DNA of 64,000 bases from Chloranthus sessilifolius (GCA_021018995.1 CM037590.1:108067097-108131096), one strand, 5' to 3'. Counted from the stretch's first letter, positions 1 to 13,055 are shown. Notes: generated by a model not told the origin, from the letters alone. Translations and numbers: made by a program.

Positions 1-126
1 ATGTTAAATGCAATCGTGCTCCCTACGAAAGTGACATTTATTATTTTCTTTAGGTTGTTAGTTTATTTTTTCGACATATTTATCATTCTCTTTGCTCGAG
101 GACTAGAAAAGTGTAGGTTTGGGGGT
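1..126 (+). mobile_element. Element D: 3' end of the internal region with polypurine tract
   Basis: The stretch matches in layout the last part of element C's interior just before its 3' LTR (shared wording such as GTGCTCCCTA...GAAAGTG and a CTCGAG near the end). It closes with an AGGTTTGGGGGT polypurine tract at 115-126. The rest of element D lies left of the window. No coding remnant is visible here. The plus orientation is inferred from the tract. Confidence 0.6.
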
Positions 127-408
127 TGATTTGTGTCAAATATGACTATATTTCGTACCCTAATACGAACATTTGGCCATTCGATGAAGGCTTTCTGATG
201 ATTGTTGTGTAGTTTTAGTAGTTTCAGGTATTTTCGTCCGTTGGATTTTACAGAAGCATAAAATATTATAATTAAGGACAACATGAGAGGATTAAACTAG
301 AAAGCCAACGAAAGCACTGAAATCCGTGAAGAATCGATTGATCCCGTCATTACAGAAGAGAACTACAATATGTCACGGATCTAAATCAATCACTGAGTTA
401 TGAAATTA

Positions 409-640
409 GATCGATTAAGTTTATGGCGCCCATTTTTTCCACTCAAATATGAATTTAAATTCAATCGATTGATTTCCAAAAATCAATTGATTGAGTTTAT
501 GACAGCTAAATTTCTACTCAAATTCGAATTTAATTTCAATCGATTGATCCCCAAAATCAACCGATTGACATTTGAGCCCGCCAATTGTAGATTTTAAATT
601 CAATCGATTGAATTTTGGAATTCAATCGATTGAGATGTAA
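409..640 (+). repeat. U3 array of TCAATCGATTGA palindromes in LTR D
   Basis: At least six copies or one-to-two-base variants of the palindrome TCAATCGATTGA occur in about 230 bp, with a longer shared context (CTCAAATNNGAATTTAANTTCAATCGATTGA is repeated). The array ends about 25 bp upstream of the TATA box. This position suggests a U3 enhancer; that role is inference. Confidence 0.75.
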
Positions 641-663
641 AAGGAAATTTTCCCAGTCGAACC

Positions 664-673
664 CTATAAAAAG
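664..673 (+). promoter_or_regulatory. TATA box of LTR D
   Basis: CTATAAAAAG lies directly after the palindrome array and upstream of the duplicated segment, where an LTR core promoter is expected. Confidence 0.5.
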
Positions 674-984
674 ATAACATGGTTTAGGGCCAACTATCTT
701 TCACTTTGGTGGATCAACTTTTCTTTTTCTTTTATATTTTTTCATTAGTTACGTTTAGTTTCTTTTTAGTTTTAGCTTTGATAATTAGTTTGTTCTTAGG
801 AATCAAGGCTTTGTAAGGTTCCAGATTTTTTCCTAATAATCTAAACATTTGATAAATTAAAGAACGTGTTTGATGGCTTCGGATTTGTGCCTTGCGCGTG
901 GAACGGAGATGAGTGGCTAAATCGCTCATTCAAGAGGGAAGCAACCACTAGATGAGTATTTAATTTACTTTTAATTATATTAGT

Positions 985-1640
985 TACTATCATAGTTATT
1001 GAATCGTACGGCTTTTAGTTTGTGCATATTGTGTATCATCGAATGCTCATTTATAGCCGTCGATTCTGGTTATCGGAGGCAATAAAAGAGTTATTTCACC
1101 AAGATCGATCTTTGATATTGTAGACCGATGTTGGATGTCGTACAATTGGTGTTTACTATTGTGATTTCGTATTTGAGATACGTTATACTTTTCACATGAT
1201 TCATGTCATGATTGAATGAGTCATAGTGTTGGGATAGGATATGCTGAATCAATAATCACATTTTTATCGAATTGATTTGCTTGTAGTAAAACGAGGGTAC
1301 ATAATTTATCATAAAATGTGTGGATTGTTAATAGAAAATGTACAAACATTGAATCATATGATTAGTTGTTCGTGCTAATTATGATATCTTTGAACGCTCG
1401 TCTATAGTCATGATCTCGTAAGATTAACGGCCGTAGAAGGGTTGCACCTACATCAATCTTGTAGATCGATGTAGGATGTCGTATGATTGATTATCATTGT
1501 CATGATTATACATTTGTGATACATTATGCCTTTCGCATGATTCATATCGTGATTGAATACGTCATAGTGTTAGGATAGGGTATGTCGAATCAAATAATCA
1601 TATTTCTCAAATTGTTTTGCTTGTAGTAAAATGAGGGTAG
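985..1640 (+). repeat. 338-bp tandem duplication inside LTR D
   Basis: Two diverged copies, about 985-1302 and 1325-1640, share a run of blocks in the same order: a TATAGCCGTCG/TATAGTCATGA block, GATGT(T/A)GGATGTCGTA, ATGATTCAT(G/A)TC, GTCATAGTGTT(G/A)GGATAGG and CTTGTAGTAAAA(C/T)GAGGGTA. The last block recurs 338 bp apart. The pair lies downstream of the TATA box, so probably in R/U5. Confidence 0.8.
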
Positions 1641-1960
1641 ATGTTTGTCTATTCGAATTGATTGATTTGTTTTAGAAAGATTACAAATCTAGGGTTAGCG
1701 GACTCCTTCATCATCATTACATTGTTGTTTGGTTATTCATTGTTTTTCTTCCATAAGCTTTGTTTAGATATTTTTATTTGTATTTGTGTAGTTGTTAATT
1801 TTTATCGTAACAAAGATCTCACCTTCTGTACTTCCTTAACTTCACTTTGCACTCTATAGAATTAACGAAATAACGCGCTTCCTTGTGGTTCGATACCCTT
1901 GTACTCGCCCTCATTCATCAAACTTGTACACTTGCAAGGATATTATTTTAAAATGATCAG

Positions 1961-2130
1961 GTACGATTAAAGTTGTTGTGAGCCCAGAAAGAGCAGCTGC
2001 ATAAGAACAAATCACAATAATCCTTTTTTATTAAAATGATCCATAGAGGACGACCTACAATTCATAAGAAAGAAGACATACCTGATCTAGTTAAAATGAT
2101 AATATTTTATAAATGGGAAATTGAGGGGTG
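1961..2130. other. Unassigned sequence between LTR D and element B
   Basis: This AT-rich stretch leads to the TTATG target copy of element B. I see no gene, no primer site and no clear repeat end in it. It may be the last part of LTR D or host DNA. Confidence 0.4.
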
Positions 2131-2597
2131 TTATGTGTTGGGGGGATTTCTAGTGTGCCAATTATTATGTAATGATAAAAGTAAAATAAAATCAAAGTAA
2201 AATAAAGGATGGATTCAGCACATCTAAAACATCCAAGACCTGCAAGATGCAGGATCCATTTATAGCAAGTTTTGATAAGTAAGAGTTTGTCCCATAGGGA
2301 GTAGTGATCTAAACCTAGAAGGGTGTGTAGTAGACCTCCAGATCTGGCTACAGATATGGTAATTCTAAGAAGAAAGAGAGCTTTTCAGGTGTCACTAGAT
2401 CTAATTAATCTACAAAATAGAAATCTAAAACTAAGTTTAAAAGATGCAGGAAGATGGATGATAAACTAAAAATTAAATGGTGAGAAATAGGCAGCCAGGG
2501 ACTGGTTCTCATGGTAAATTGAATGAATCAAAGGCATTGTATAGATCTGATTTGCTACAATCCTCTTTTTTGGCTCCAAGCTTTCCAAGTTCTCCCA

Positions 2598-2900
2598 AAT
2601 CCACCAATGGATCAAAGCAATCCTAAGGTTAGGATCTACCCTTCTACTAGATACAGTCTTAAATTTATGATCTACCCTTCTACTGGATACAGTTCATCCC
2701 CGAGATTACTCCAACCTATTGATCTACCCAGGTTCTCTTGACAGAGGTTAGGTATAAGAATCCAATCTCCACCAATGGATTAAAACAATCCTGAGATTAG
2801 GATCTGCCCTTCTATTAGATACAGCCCTAAGTTTATGATCTACCCTTCTACTGGATACAGTTCATCCTCGAGATTGCTTCAATCTATTGATCTTGATTGG
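2598..2900 (-). repeat. 167-bp tandem duplication in the R/U5 part of LTR B
   Basis: Two copies of CCACCAATGGAT(C/T)AAA(G/A)CAATCCT followed by paired CCCTTCTACT(A/G)GATACAG blocks lie about 167 bp apart. The same pair occurs in the partner LTR at about 23490-23780. On the element's own strand they are downstream of the TATA box. Confidence 0.75.
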
Positions 2901-3300
2901 AACAGGCAAGCCATTGCAGATGCTGCAGATGTCAGGCTACCAGCTCACCATTTCTGGCTGGCACCCATAGGAGTATCCAATCCAAGGAAATCAAATATGA
3001 AGAAGTGAAATATAGATTAGAATTACCTTTAAAATCCACAACTACTGTAATAACAACAATTGAGCTCAGATATTCAATCTGTGCAATATCAATCTATTCA
3101 CCAAGCTACAAAACCCTTGATTTACAATATCAAAACTGATCTAGACTGCTTATTTAGATCCAATCCAACATGCTGGATTAGGGAGAGAAGGGGGAAGAGA
3201 AAAAGGAAAAAATAAAACTAAAAACTAAACCTAAATGAGCAAAGAAAAACAACAGTTATTCTATGGATTCCTTGCTAAGAAATTACAATAGCAAGGAGTT

Positions 3301-3309
3301 CTATTTATA
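3301..3309 (-). promoter_or_regulatory. TATA box of LTR B (left copy)
   Basis: TATAAATAG on the minus strand. It is conserved in the partner LTR at 24190-24198, with identical surroundings. Confidence 0.6.
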
Positions 3310-3849
3310 CATTTGCAGTGATCCATGTGTTTGGGATTTCAGCCAATCAGAGGAGAGGATTTAATGCTAATCCATGTGCTTAGCATTTTTTGCAGTTTCC
3401 AACTCTGCCCTTGCCAACCATTAACATTTTCGGCTGAAACCTCCATACAATCAGTTAGTCTTGCTCATGTGTAGCTACCTCTGTTTTGAAGTTTCCAAAA
3501 CTATCCCTGCTATGAAGTTCCAAAATTGCCGATGTCGTCCAATAATATTTTACCCAAGAATATAACTCCAGCTTCATTTCTGCAAATCAATTGCCTACGT
3601 GCAGAATCCTCTCATGCTTTGGATTTCCCAAAACTGCCCTTGCTGTCCAATAATATTTTTCTTCTGAAATCCCAAACTTTATTTATTGCCAAAATAATGC
3701 TCACATTGTGCTGAAAATGTTTGAAGCCTTGATGGAGTCCAAGCTATGGCAGGATGATAACCTGATAGTTTAGGGCAGCCTTGGCCATTCATGGCATCTT
3801 AAAAACTGCAACTTCAATAGTGGGGAAGATGAAGGCTGCAACTTCAAGT

Positions 3850-4870
3850 GAGTAGTCGTGAGGTTGAGAGTTGATTTCGAGAGGATAGATGGCTAGGGTA
3901 GCTGCTGTTCGATAGGTTTGGGTTGCAGCTTAAGTGCTCGAGAGGATAACTGTTGATGACTGCAGCAGCATTTCGAGAGGTTTGGGTTGATAATTATCAA
4001 CAGGTTGCAGTTGAGTTTTACTGCACTTCGAGAGGTTAGTTGATGGGAGCTTGCAGTTCTCGAGAGGATTGAAAAGTGGATTTCTGTAGCAAGGTGTCGA
4101 CAGGTTAGGGGATAGTTGGTGCAACTCGAGAGGATTGATGGGTGGCTGAAGTGAAGATCTCCTCGACAGGCTGCCATGGGAGGTTGAGCAGTCGACAAGT
4201 TGAAGGGCTCAAGTGGTCAACAAGATCAGATGGTAAGGCTATCGACAAGTTCAAAACATCAAATAGGTGTTGCATGGAGAAGCTGTCGTGAGGATGAGAG
4301 GATGCTGGTCGAGGGTTCAAATGAGAATGGGGGCTGAGACATTCTCGTTAGGATTGAGGAGCTGGGGTTGTAGGACTCGACAAGTTTCTAGGGAGAGTAT
4401 ATTTAATGCTTGACAGGTTTGAAGGTAGGTTCTAAAGCTTGTAGTCGACAGGTTGGGACATCAATTTGTCGACAGGTTTAGTAGAGCTGCCAGTCGACAG
4501 GTTCTGTGCCATTCAGCTGAACTCTTCAGCACTAGTTGTGAGGTTCAAGAGTGCAAGATGAAGAGTTCTCGAGAGGGTGTAGAGGGTTCTTGTCGAGAGG
4601 TTGCTGCTGGTGCAGAGTGCAAGGCTTCGACAGGATGGAGTATGGAGGGCTACTCTTGAAGCTCATCTGCTCGAGGGGATTGAAGGTGGGGCTGCTGCAA
4701 ACTGCTGTCGACAGGATGTTGTTGTGCTCGAGAGGTTCTGAAGTAAAAGATGTAGAACTCGACAGCATTGCATGGGTGCAACTCGATAGGTTGCGTGTGC
4801 TCTTCATCTGCTTGACAGGTAGCCTGTTCAGCTGCCATTCGAGAGGATTGAACGGAGGTTCTGAACCTTG
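3850..4870 (-). repeat. U3 motif array of LTR B, left copy (TCGACAGG / TCGAGAGG)
   Basis: About 30 units of (C/G)TCGA(C/G)AGG(T/A)T are spaced irregularly by about 20-50 bp over 1 kb. Several variants look like CG decayed to CA or TG. The array is upstream of the TATA box on the element's strand. Confidence 0.85.
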
Positions 4871-6664
4871 CACTTGCATTCAATAGGTACTGAACCTAGT
4901 TTGGCTGGTGTGCTGCTCGCTTGATGTTCTCAGGAGGTGCTGGACCAACTGCTGCTGTATTTGATGGGTGTGCTGATGCAGCTCTTTGGTTTCTCAACAG
5001 ATTTCTAAGGGGCCAACCACACTCAATTGCTTCAGTGATGTAATGTGTTGTTATTTCAAGATGCTTGCTGCTAACTTTATTTGAAAATAGTGATAAGAAT
5101 GTGTTAGTAAAAATAAATCAAAGGTGGATTAAAAGACATAAAACAGCAAGTCTCAAAATACACATAGACCTACAAGATACAGGGCCTCTTGTATCAAGTT
5201 TTGATAAGTAAGAGTTTGTCCCACAGAGAAATTGATCTAGAATCCAAAATGGGCTATAATAGTAGGCCTTCAGATTTGGCTACAGATCTAATAATCCTAA
5301 AGAAAGGGAGTTGGGTGTCACGACTAAACTTAATTAACCCAAAAAAAAGTGAAATAAAGTGCAACCCTATCCTAAAGAAAGGGTTAAGAAGAAGATGGTG
5401 ATGGTGTGTGCCAAAATAAAATATAAAAAAAATTGGAAGTAAGCAAGTTATGCTAGAGTTAATACAATAATATAACTCAAATTTAGACGATCTCTGCAGT
5501 GGTCCTTGCTGAGATGCTATCAATAATCTCAACAAGGTAGAAGAATCCAATTTAACCCATATCATTTGGGGTGCTCTTAGGGCTATACTCTGTCCACTCA
5601 AATGGTCACAGAGTATCCGATAGAGTCTATCAAATCCCATTGATTAAACCAGAAATGCTAACCTAATCCAAAGGAGTGGACTGAACATTTCCCCAACCGA
5701 TAGACTAGATCAAGCCATGAATATTATTGCAGGTACTATGTAATACTAGTACTACAAGCTCCCTAGATCTGAGCACAAATCTGGCCGACATCCATAGGTA
5801 TTCCAACCCATAAAATCCTATGTGCTTTGCCAAGGCCAACGACTCAATGTGCCCACATAAAGGACTAGCAACAGGTTGAATAAGGATTTAGATTTAGCTG
5901 GTCATTGCTATAAAAGTCCTGTAATGACTCAGCCTCAAGCTGTAATTACTACAGAGAAATTAGATCTAATATCTAATATCGGTCAAGTAAAACAGAGGGG
6001 AGTCAGTTCCTGCACAAACCTCCTCACAAGGCTCTAGAAGCTCATGTGTAGAGGAGAATAATCCTTCTCAGACATGTGGCTGGACACCACCTTAGGGTTA
6101 TACTCTGTCCACTCAAATGGTCACAGGGTATCCGATAGGTCTGTCCATACCACAGAGATCTGAGAAAGAACATGTAAACTGTTGCTGCCACCATGGAGTC
6201 CTTGGGTTATGAGCTCTCCAGATCTGGCTACAGATCCGGCTTGCTATCCATGAGTCTATTAAACCAAAGGAAATCAGATGGTAAGCAATAGATCTACTAG
6301 AAACTTAATGGGCTAGTCCCAAAAACATTGATCCTATAGACATCTAAGGAAACCATAAGATCTGTAGATTTAATTAGTCATTAAAATAATAATCTATTGA
6401 TAAAAGCAAAACTTATAATGAACTGTCTCAAGGCTGCAGCCTGTACACAACTGCTCATACAAAAGATCCCAATGTATACAAAGCCTATTACAAAACTAAA
6501 ATAAAACTAAACCTAGCTGCTTATAAAAGGATTAGCCAGCCAATGCTGGGCTTAGAGAGAAGAAAAATAAGAAAAAGAGATGATCAAACCCTAACCCTAG
6601 CCTGCTGGAGCTCTCAACCAGCAGAGGATGAAGGAAAGATGAAAATACTAAACTCTAAGTACAG

Positions 6665-6673
6665 CTTATATAC
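6665..6673 (-). promoter_or_regulatory. TATA box of LTR A (3' copy)
   Basis: GTATATAAG on the minus strand, conserved at 18643-18651 in the 5' LTR. Confidence 0.55.
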
Positions 6674-6849
6674 TCTGTCCATAAGGCCTTGGCTCAAAAG
6701 AGATTAACCCTAATTTTTCCAACAGACGTGGTACTATTATAACCCTTGAATGCCATGAGACGTGTACCTCAAAATCCGTACCTCAGAAAGTATGCCATAA
6801 TCTTGGGAAATTCTCAAAAGGTCCTTGAGTTAAAACTGAGAAGTGGAGA

Positions 6850-7420
6850 ATTTGAGCTTCGCGGGGCTGGCATCTGCATTAATTTACTCCCGTAGTGGCA
6901 GAGCCTTTCCGAAGGAGCATTTGGCTTAGGAGGTTTGTTCACTCGCATGGTAGATTCTCAGTTGATCGCGCAGTTGCTTTGCGCTGCAATGCTGTCACAG
7001 AAGTGATTTAGAACGCCTGAATTTCTCGCGCAGTAGAGCTTCAGAAGTTCTCTCTCGATGGATACTCGCGTAGGTAGGCTCCTGTGCTCGCGTAGTAATT
7101 GGTTAGGCTTCAGAGCGCGCGAGAGTTGTGCGAGGAAGATTCTGGGCATCTCTCTCTTTCAGGGCTTCGCGAGAACTCTGCTAGGTGATAAATTATTCTT
7201 TATGCATATAGATTCGCTATGTTCTGCGCACGATTGCTTTAAGGCTCAATCTCCGTGAGAGCTTCGTGAGCATAAATTCTAAGGGTTTTAAGATGCAAGA
7301 TCTTCGCGATTTCTTTACTTCTCTCCTCTTGACTGCGCGTCCTATCTGCTCGATGGAAGCTTCCACTGCATCCGTAGCTCCGCGAGGGAGCTCCTCAACT
7401 CTGTGAGGTGAGTCTTTTGA
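6850..7420 (-). repeat. U3 array of CGCG / TCGCGAG motifs in LTR A (3' copy)
   Basis: More than fifteen CGCG-centred motifs such as CTTCGCGAGA, CTCGCGCAG and CTCCGCGAGG lie in about 570 bp of otherwise CG-poor DNA, just upstream of the TATA box on the element's strand. CGCG boxes are the known target class of CAMTA factors; a role for them here is inference. Confidence 0.75.
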
Positions 7421-7743
7421 TCCTCTGATGCATTGCACTTGCTGCTGTTGCAGCTTCCTCCATTCGCGTCTACTTCTTTTATCTGCTAGACTTTTGGTCA
7501 ATGATGACCAGCAAATGAGTCACCATGGTGAGCACTACCAGGGTGTTCCATTAGGCTTTGGCTCAGCTGTCATCTTTGTATGTTTTCTTTCTCTTCTTTG
7601 GACCAATAAGTAGGGATTTTATATTAAGCTATACAATTTATTGCTAACTACAAAACACACCTAACAATTGATTATTAGTCTGCTTCAAGGTTTATCAAAG
7701 GCTAGGTTAAGAGGTGAAAAGTGCTACTTTTCAGTGAATAACA

Positions 7744-7756
7744 CACCCCCAAACCT
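7744..7756 (-). other. Polypurine tract of element A
   Basis: AGGTTTGGGGGTG on the minus strand, directly next to the 3' LTR. It is identical to the tract of element B at 20066-20078. Confidence 0.8.
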
Positions 7757-10700
7757 AATCTTTTCTAGTCCCTGAGCAAAGGAAAAATTAAAATAACTAC
7801 TCTAAGAATTTAAATGCAATTTTTGTAGGGAACACAGATGCATTTAGCTTATGCATCAAGCCTTTTAAACCCCTAGGTCATCCCTAGTGGAGGAGTGAAG
7901 TCTCTTGAGGGTTTTCAGTGAAGATACCCACAAACTTCTCAATAAAACAGTTAACAAAAGTGCAAAATTATCTAGTTAGCTGTCAAGAAATAGAGCATCA
8001 GTTCACCTTTGATTCAACAAAGATGTGAGGAATTTGAATATATGATATGCACAGACATTTAATCACCACAACTTTTACATAGATATACATCATTTCCAAT
8101 TAGCTCATAACAAGGGAAAACATCACATGTAGGTCAGTACTGAACTCATCATTAATTCAAAAATTAGGCTATAGGCCATGCACAATATATTCAATATCTG
8201 GCCCAATACTCACTAGGGTAAACTCTCACAAGGAACTTTGAGGGTTTTCATTTTCTCTCGAGCTCAAGAGCGGTTACAGGTCTCAAATGGGTCTGTAAGC
8301 ATGAGCATAGGCAAAGCACCTAAGTTCTGGCATCATTGGCTAATCCTCATCATAGATCGGACAACTCTTTGTCTTTGCATGACAGCTCATTCAACTTTGG
8401 ATCACAGGGTCTTTTGACTGAGTTGTAATGTGGCTTATGGGATAGGTTATAATGAATGCAAAGTTGAAAAGGGATTCAAAATTGAGAAATCAGTAGGTGA
8501 AGGAGGTGATTCATGACTTCACCTTCTTTAGTTCAGCACCTTTCATTTTCTTTAAAATTCTTTAAACTTGAAGTGGCCAACTTCTCCTCTTGTTTTCGAT
8601 TTTTTCAATGAACTTCTCCTCTTGACTCCTCTCTTATTTCTCTTCATTATTGTTTTTCTTTCTTTTGGATGTATTTTTCTTTTTATTTTTATTTCTATTT
8701 TTCTGACTTGCCACCTCTTACCCCAGCTGTTACATTGCTAAGCTTTAGGTATCTCTTCTCCATTCACTCAATGTTGACCCTATCTTGTCCATCTTCAGCT
8801 CCTTCTCCTTTACCTTCTGAATTCTCAGAGTGAGGGTAGGTTTGAATCAAGTCCATAGGTTCAGGTATAAGTACTCAGGTGTATTTTGAAGAAAATTAGA
8901 AATTAAGGCTCAAAAGGTGTGTGCACAAGGGCAGTTCATTAGGGTTTGGTATGTTTAAGCTCAAACTGTCCAAGAGAAGGCCTTGATTCTTTTCTAGGTG
9001 TCATGAGTGCTGTCAGTTGTTTCAACTTGGAGGTGCCTAACTTTTAGTGAGGGCATTGACTCAGCCAGCCCTTAGAGCTAAAAGAATTGCCTCAATTACT
9101 CCTCAAAGGAAAAAAAAAAATTTTGTAGGCCCAAATCTCACTAGTTATGGTCTTCCATTGAACTCTTAGGCATGTCCTTACCTTTTCCTCTCTTTAATGA
9201 TTCACTAAGTACTGATACAAGTGATTTTTCTTGGTGTTCACATCATGAAAAAGTTAAAATTTAAAAGCTTGTAATGCCTAAAGGTCTGCAAAATTTTTAA
9301 ATTTCTCATTTTTTATGATTCTTAAGTGAGTATGGCTCCATTTCTATCTTACTCACTTGATTTTGTTGTACTTAGGTTAACTATTTCATTGGCAGATCCT
9401 GTCACATCCCCAAACCTATGAGGAGCAGTGTCCTCACTGATTCAAAGGTAGATGTGGATGTGTAACAGGGTAAAAACCGAGATAAAATAGAAAATGAAGT
9501 ACAACAGGAAAATAAAACATACAACACAAAAACAAACACACATACAGACAAATAAAAATAAAGAAAGACAGTGAACGAAACAGCATACTACAAAAATAAA
9601 TTCTATTGAGATACAAAAAGATTACCACAAGGTCTTACAAAGAGATCCTAACTAAGTGCATAAAAAGTATAAACCTAAGAAAAATCAAGACACACATTAG
9701 CAAAACATCCTTTCAAAAACAAAATGGTTCTCCCTCCTGGTTCTGGGATATCCTCAACCTGCTGCTTGTGGAAGAGGAACTGCAAGCCATGAGAGGAAGG
9801 GGAGAATAGGTATCAAGGAGAAGGAGGCTGAGCAGGTGATGGAGGGATTGAAGGGGATGGGGGAGAAGATGTAGGTGGTTCTATCTTCTGTTCCTTCTTC
9901 TTTCGCTTGTTCTTTTTCTTCTCCTCCTTGGCCAAGATCCTCTGGACCTCCTCGTACTCATCTCAGAAGAATTGTAGTGGGTCAGGCTCCTTAGGTGGTG
10001 GCGGGTCCTCCCAGACTGGGTAAAATTTTATAGGCAGATCAATGAGTTTGTCATCTACCATTGTTATGGGTAGGGACAGACTACTGAGATTAAAGGAGAA
10101 TGAATGCGTAGAAGATGAACTACCCTTATATTTAAAGTGCTTGGACGGTGGAATATGAATCGGCATATTAAATTTTGCCTCCTTCCAAGCTTCATTGCCA
10201 TAAAGAAATTAAAGAAGGTTAGTTGGCAATAAATTACGGTTATTATGGGAAATGGTAAATCACATAATTTATTATGGGGATTGAAATTGCACAATTTATT
10301 ATGGGGAATGAAATCACACGGTAAATGTTGGTCGATTTTTAGCACTAGGAGTTAAAGCAGAGGGATAGGAAATGAAGCAATCGAAGAAATCCATCAGGGT
10401 AAAAAGGGCCAATCCCATGTTTCGCGCAGCTATCCACGAGGACTCGCGGAGTAGATTTCACACGCAGTACAGAATTAAATTCGCGAGAAGGACAATCACG
10501 CAAAAGAACATAGCTTCGCAAAAATAGAATCAGATGCTTTGTGTACCTCATAAATTTATTTCGCAGAGTTGACGTTGAGCCTAAGAGCTCGAAGCAGTTT
10601 CTCATTTCTCATACGGTCTAACTGGTGATCTCTGCGAAGAACAACCATTTGGAGTTTCAGAGACCTCGCGCAAGAAAATATTTTGAATTCTTCTTTTCGT

Positions 10701-11150
10701 GCCCTCAAGACTCTGTGAGAAAACTTTGAAATGGCTTGCGATTGTGAAAATTAGGCCATTTAACCCCGCAAGAAAGCAACACTTAACCCCCTTTCTCAAT
10801 TTATGCCCTGGCCTGTGCATGTACAATGTCATGCACCCATTCAGTGGCCATTAGCACCAACCCATTTACATGTACTCCATTCTCTAATGAAAATTTTCTC
10901 CACCTTACCAGCACATGCATATAAAAAATTTAGAATGATAAAAGCTTTTCAGGGGAGCAAATTCTTGACAATTACAGTGCCAATACTTCAATCACCTAAC
11001 AGCAATAGTCATGTATCTCCCATGCTAATGAAAGATATGAAAACAAACAAGCAAATCTCTCTAAAAAAAAAAGTAAATGACATGTTCCTAGGCAAACAAA
11101 AACACACAAAAGTTTCAACAGATCTGGTACATATACTACAAAGCTGTGGA
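7757..11150 (-). other. Element A region after integrase (long 3' non-coding/ORF-like part)
   Basis: The region lies between integrase and the 3' LTR. 7757-9600 aligns loosely with element B's interior and with 55560-57500 of element C, so it is an old shared 3' leader. 9800-10170 holds proline- and lysine-rich coding-like sequence on the minus strand that I do not recognise. In Athila elements an extra reading frame is known at this place, but nothing here is clear enough to name. A cluster of CGCG motifs lies at 10420-10760. Confidence 0.55.
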
Positions 11151-12285
11151 TTACTGAGCAGTGGGAGGTTCATGTAGGTGAATGGTCTGAGGAGGCTCCC
11201 CTGAATTTTCTACACAAATCTTAAGCCTTTGACCATTCACTTTCATGATCTTCCCTGTCTTTGGATCCAAGATCTCCACAACACCAGATGGGGAGGCTTT
11301 GATAAGAGTGTAAGGTCCATCCCATCTAGATTTCAACTTCCCTGGAAAAATTTTAAGTCTAGAGTTAAAAAGCCAAACCTTAGTGCCAACATTGAAGTCC
11401 TTCCTCAATAGCTTCTTGTCAAAGAATGCCTTTGATCTCTCCTTGTACATTATGGAATTTGCATAGGTTTCAGCCTCAGTTCATCAAATTCTGCCATTTG
11501 CAACTTCCTGTTAGAACCAAAAGAAGTTAGGTCTAAATTCATTGCTTTGATAGCCCAATAGGCTTTGTGCTCTAACTCCACTGGTAGGTGGCAGGCCTTG
11601 CCATACACCAGCCTAAATGGGGACATGCCAATAGGGGTCTTATAGGCAGTCCTATAAGCCCACAAAGCATCATTTAGCTTTTGTGCCCAATCCTTTCTAT
11701 CAGCCCTCACAGTCTTTTCCAGAATATGCTTAATCTCTCTATTGAAAATTTCAACTTACCCACTGGTCTATGGGTGGTAGGGAGTTGCAAGTCTGTATGT
11801 AACAGAATACTTTTTGAGCTTATTCTTAAAAGGTCTATTATGGAAATGGCTCCCCCGATCACTGATGATAGCTCGGGGATGCCAAATCTTGAGAAAATAT
11901 TGTCCTTCAAGAATTTAAGGACAACTGTGTGGTCATTGGTCCTTGTGGTAAGGACTTCCACCCATTTGGACACATAGTCCACTGCCACAAGTATGAAATT
12001 AAATCCGATAGATATAGGAAAGGGGCCCATAAAATCAATGCCCCAGATGTCAACAAGTTCTACTACTAGGATGGGCTGCAGTGACATGGAATCTCTCTTG
12101 GAAATGCCTCTCATCTTTTGACATCTCTCACAGGCCTTGCAATGTAAGTAGGCATCTCTGAACAAAGAAGGCCAATACAAACCACATTGGAGCACTTTTG
12201 TTGCAGTCTTTTTTCCACTGAAATGACCTCCACAGGCTTGCTCATGGCACATTGAAAGAATATTGTGGAAGTCACTTTCAGTCAC
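11151..12285 (-). pseudogene. Element A integrase remnant
   Basis: The N-terminal zinc-binding HHCC region (about 12190-12260), the catalytic core (about 11700-12050) and the C-terminal GKL-type beta domain (about 11160-11400) can be recognised in minus-strand translation. The order and wording are those of Athila/gypsy integrases. It is broken, and part of the element A fossil. Confidence 0.85.
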
Positions 12286-12513
12286 ACATCTCCTAATAAC
12301 CTGGTCAGCACAATGCTTGGAAAGGTATGGATCCTCCCACAGAAAATATCTAACATGAGAGAAGAACAGGTCTTTATCTATCTTAGACTAGTGTGGAGGG
12401 ATCCTACCAGCTGCAAGAAAGTTGACAATGTGTGCAAACCAAGGCACACTAGACTGCAAAGCAAAATGTTGCTCATCAGGGAACAACTCATTAACAGGTG
12501 TTGCTGCACATTC

Positions 12514-12999
12514 TTACAAAATAATTCTAGAGAGGTGGTCAACCACCACATTCTCCACTCCCTTCTTGTCTTTGATCTCAAGATCAAACTCTTGCAAGAG
12601 GAGGATCCATCTGATCAACCTTGGCTTGGCATCCTTTTTAGCCAATAGGTATTTCAGGGCTAAGTGATCTGTAAAAACTATAATCTTAGACCCCAACAAG
12701 TAGGGTCTGAACTTGTCCACAACAAACACTACATCAAACAGCTTCTTCTCAGTTGTGGTGTAATTGAGCTGAGCTTCAGCTAGTGTTTTGCTAGCCTAAT
12801 AGAACACTGCAGGCAACTTATCTTTCCTCTCTCCTAAGACATCACCTATGGCCAAGTTTGATGCATCACATATCAGCTCAAAGGGGAGAGAGTAATTTGG
12901 GGCCTGGATCACAGGAGCAGTTATAAGGCACTTTTTCAAGGCCTCAAGGCACTCAGCAGAAAATACAAATGGCACATCCTGGCAAAGTAGGTGGCACAA
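12514..12999 (-). pseudogene. Element A RNase H remnant
   Basis: Minus-strand translation shows a gypsy-type RNase H following the reverse transcriptase: an ICDASNLAIGDVLGER-like start and a [11 protein letters not shown]-like middle. It is broken. Confidence 0.82.
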
Positions 13000-13055
13000 T
13001 GGTTTGACAATCTTGCTGAAGTCCTTGATGAACCGTCTGTAAAATTCAGCATGTC

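Larger units (their letters stand above)
127..1960 (+). mobile_element. Element D: LTR (gypsy-like), right end unresolved
   Basis: The LTR starts with TG at 127 directly after the polypurine tract. It holds a U3 array of TCAATCGATTGA-type palindromes (about 410-640), a TATA box at 664-673 and a 338-bp tandem duplication downstream. A sequence of the CCTTGTGGTTCGATACCC type, frequent near gypsy LTR ends, sits at about 1883-1900. I could not find a clean CA end or a primer site, so the right border is approximate. A second LTR is not in the window, and whether this is a solo LTR or an element end is open. Confidence 0.55.
2136..5045 (-). repeat. Element B 3' LTR, first part (interrupted)
   Basis: It aligns throughout with 23029-25920. 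The U3 motif array is at 3850-4870 and the TATA box at 3301-3309. The LTR is cut at 5045 by element A and continues at 19713. Confidence 0.9.
5046..7743 (-). repeat. Element A 3' LTR
   Basis: It is a near full-length match to 17037-19707. It includes two copies, about 510 bp apart, of a block containing TCCACTCAAATGGTCACAG (about 5574 and 6108), the TATA box at 6665-6673, and the CGCG-rich U3 array at 6850-7420. Confidence 0.92.
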
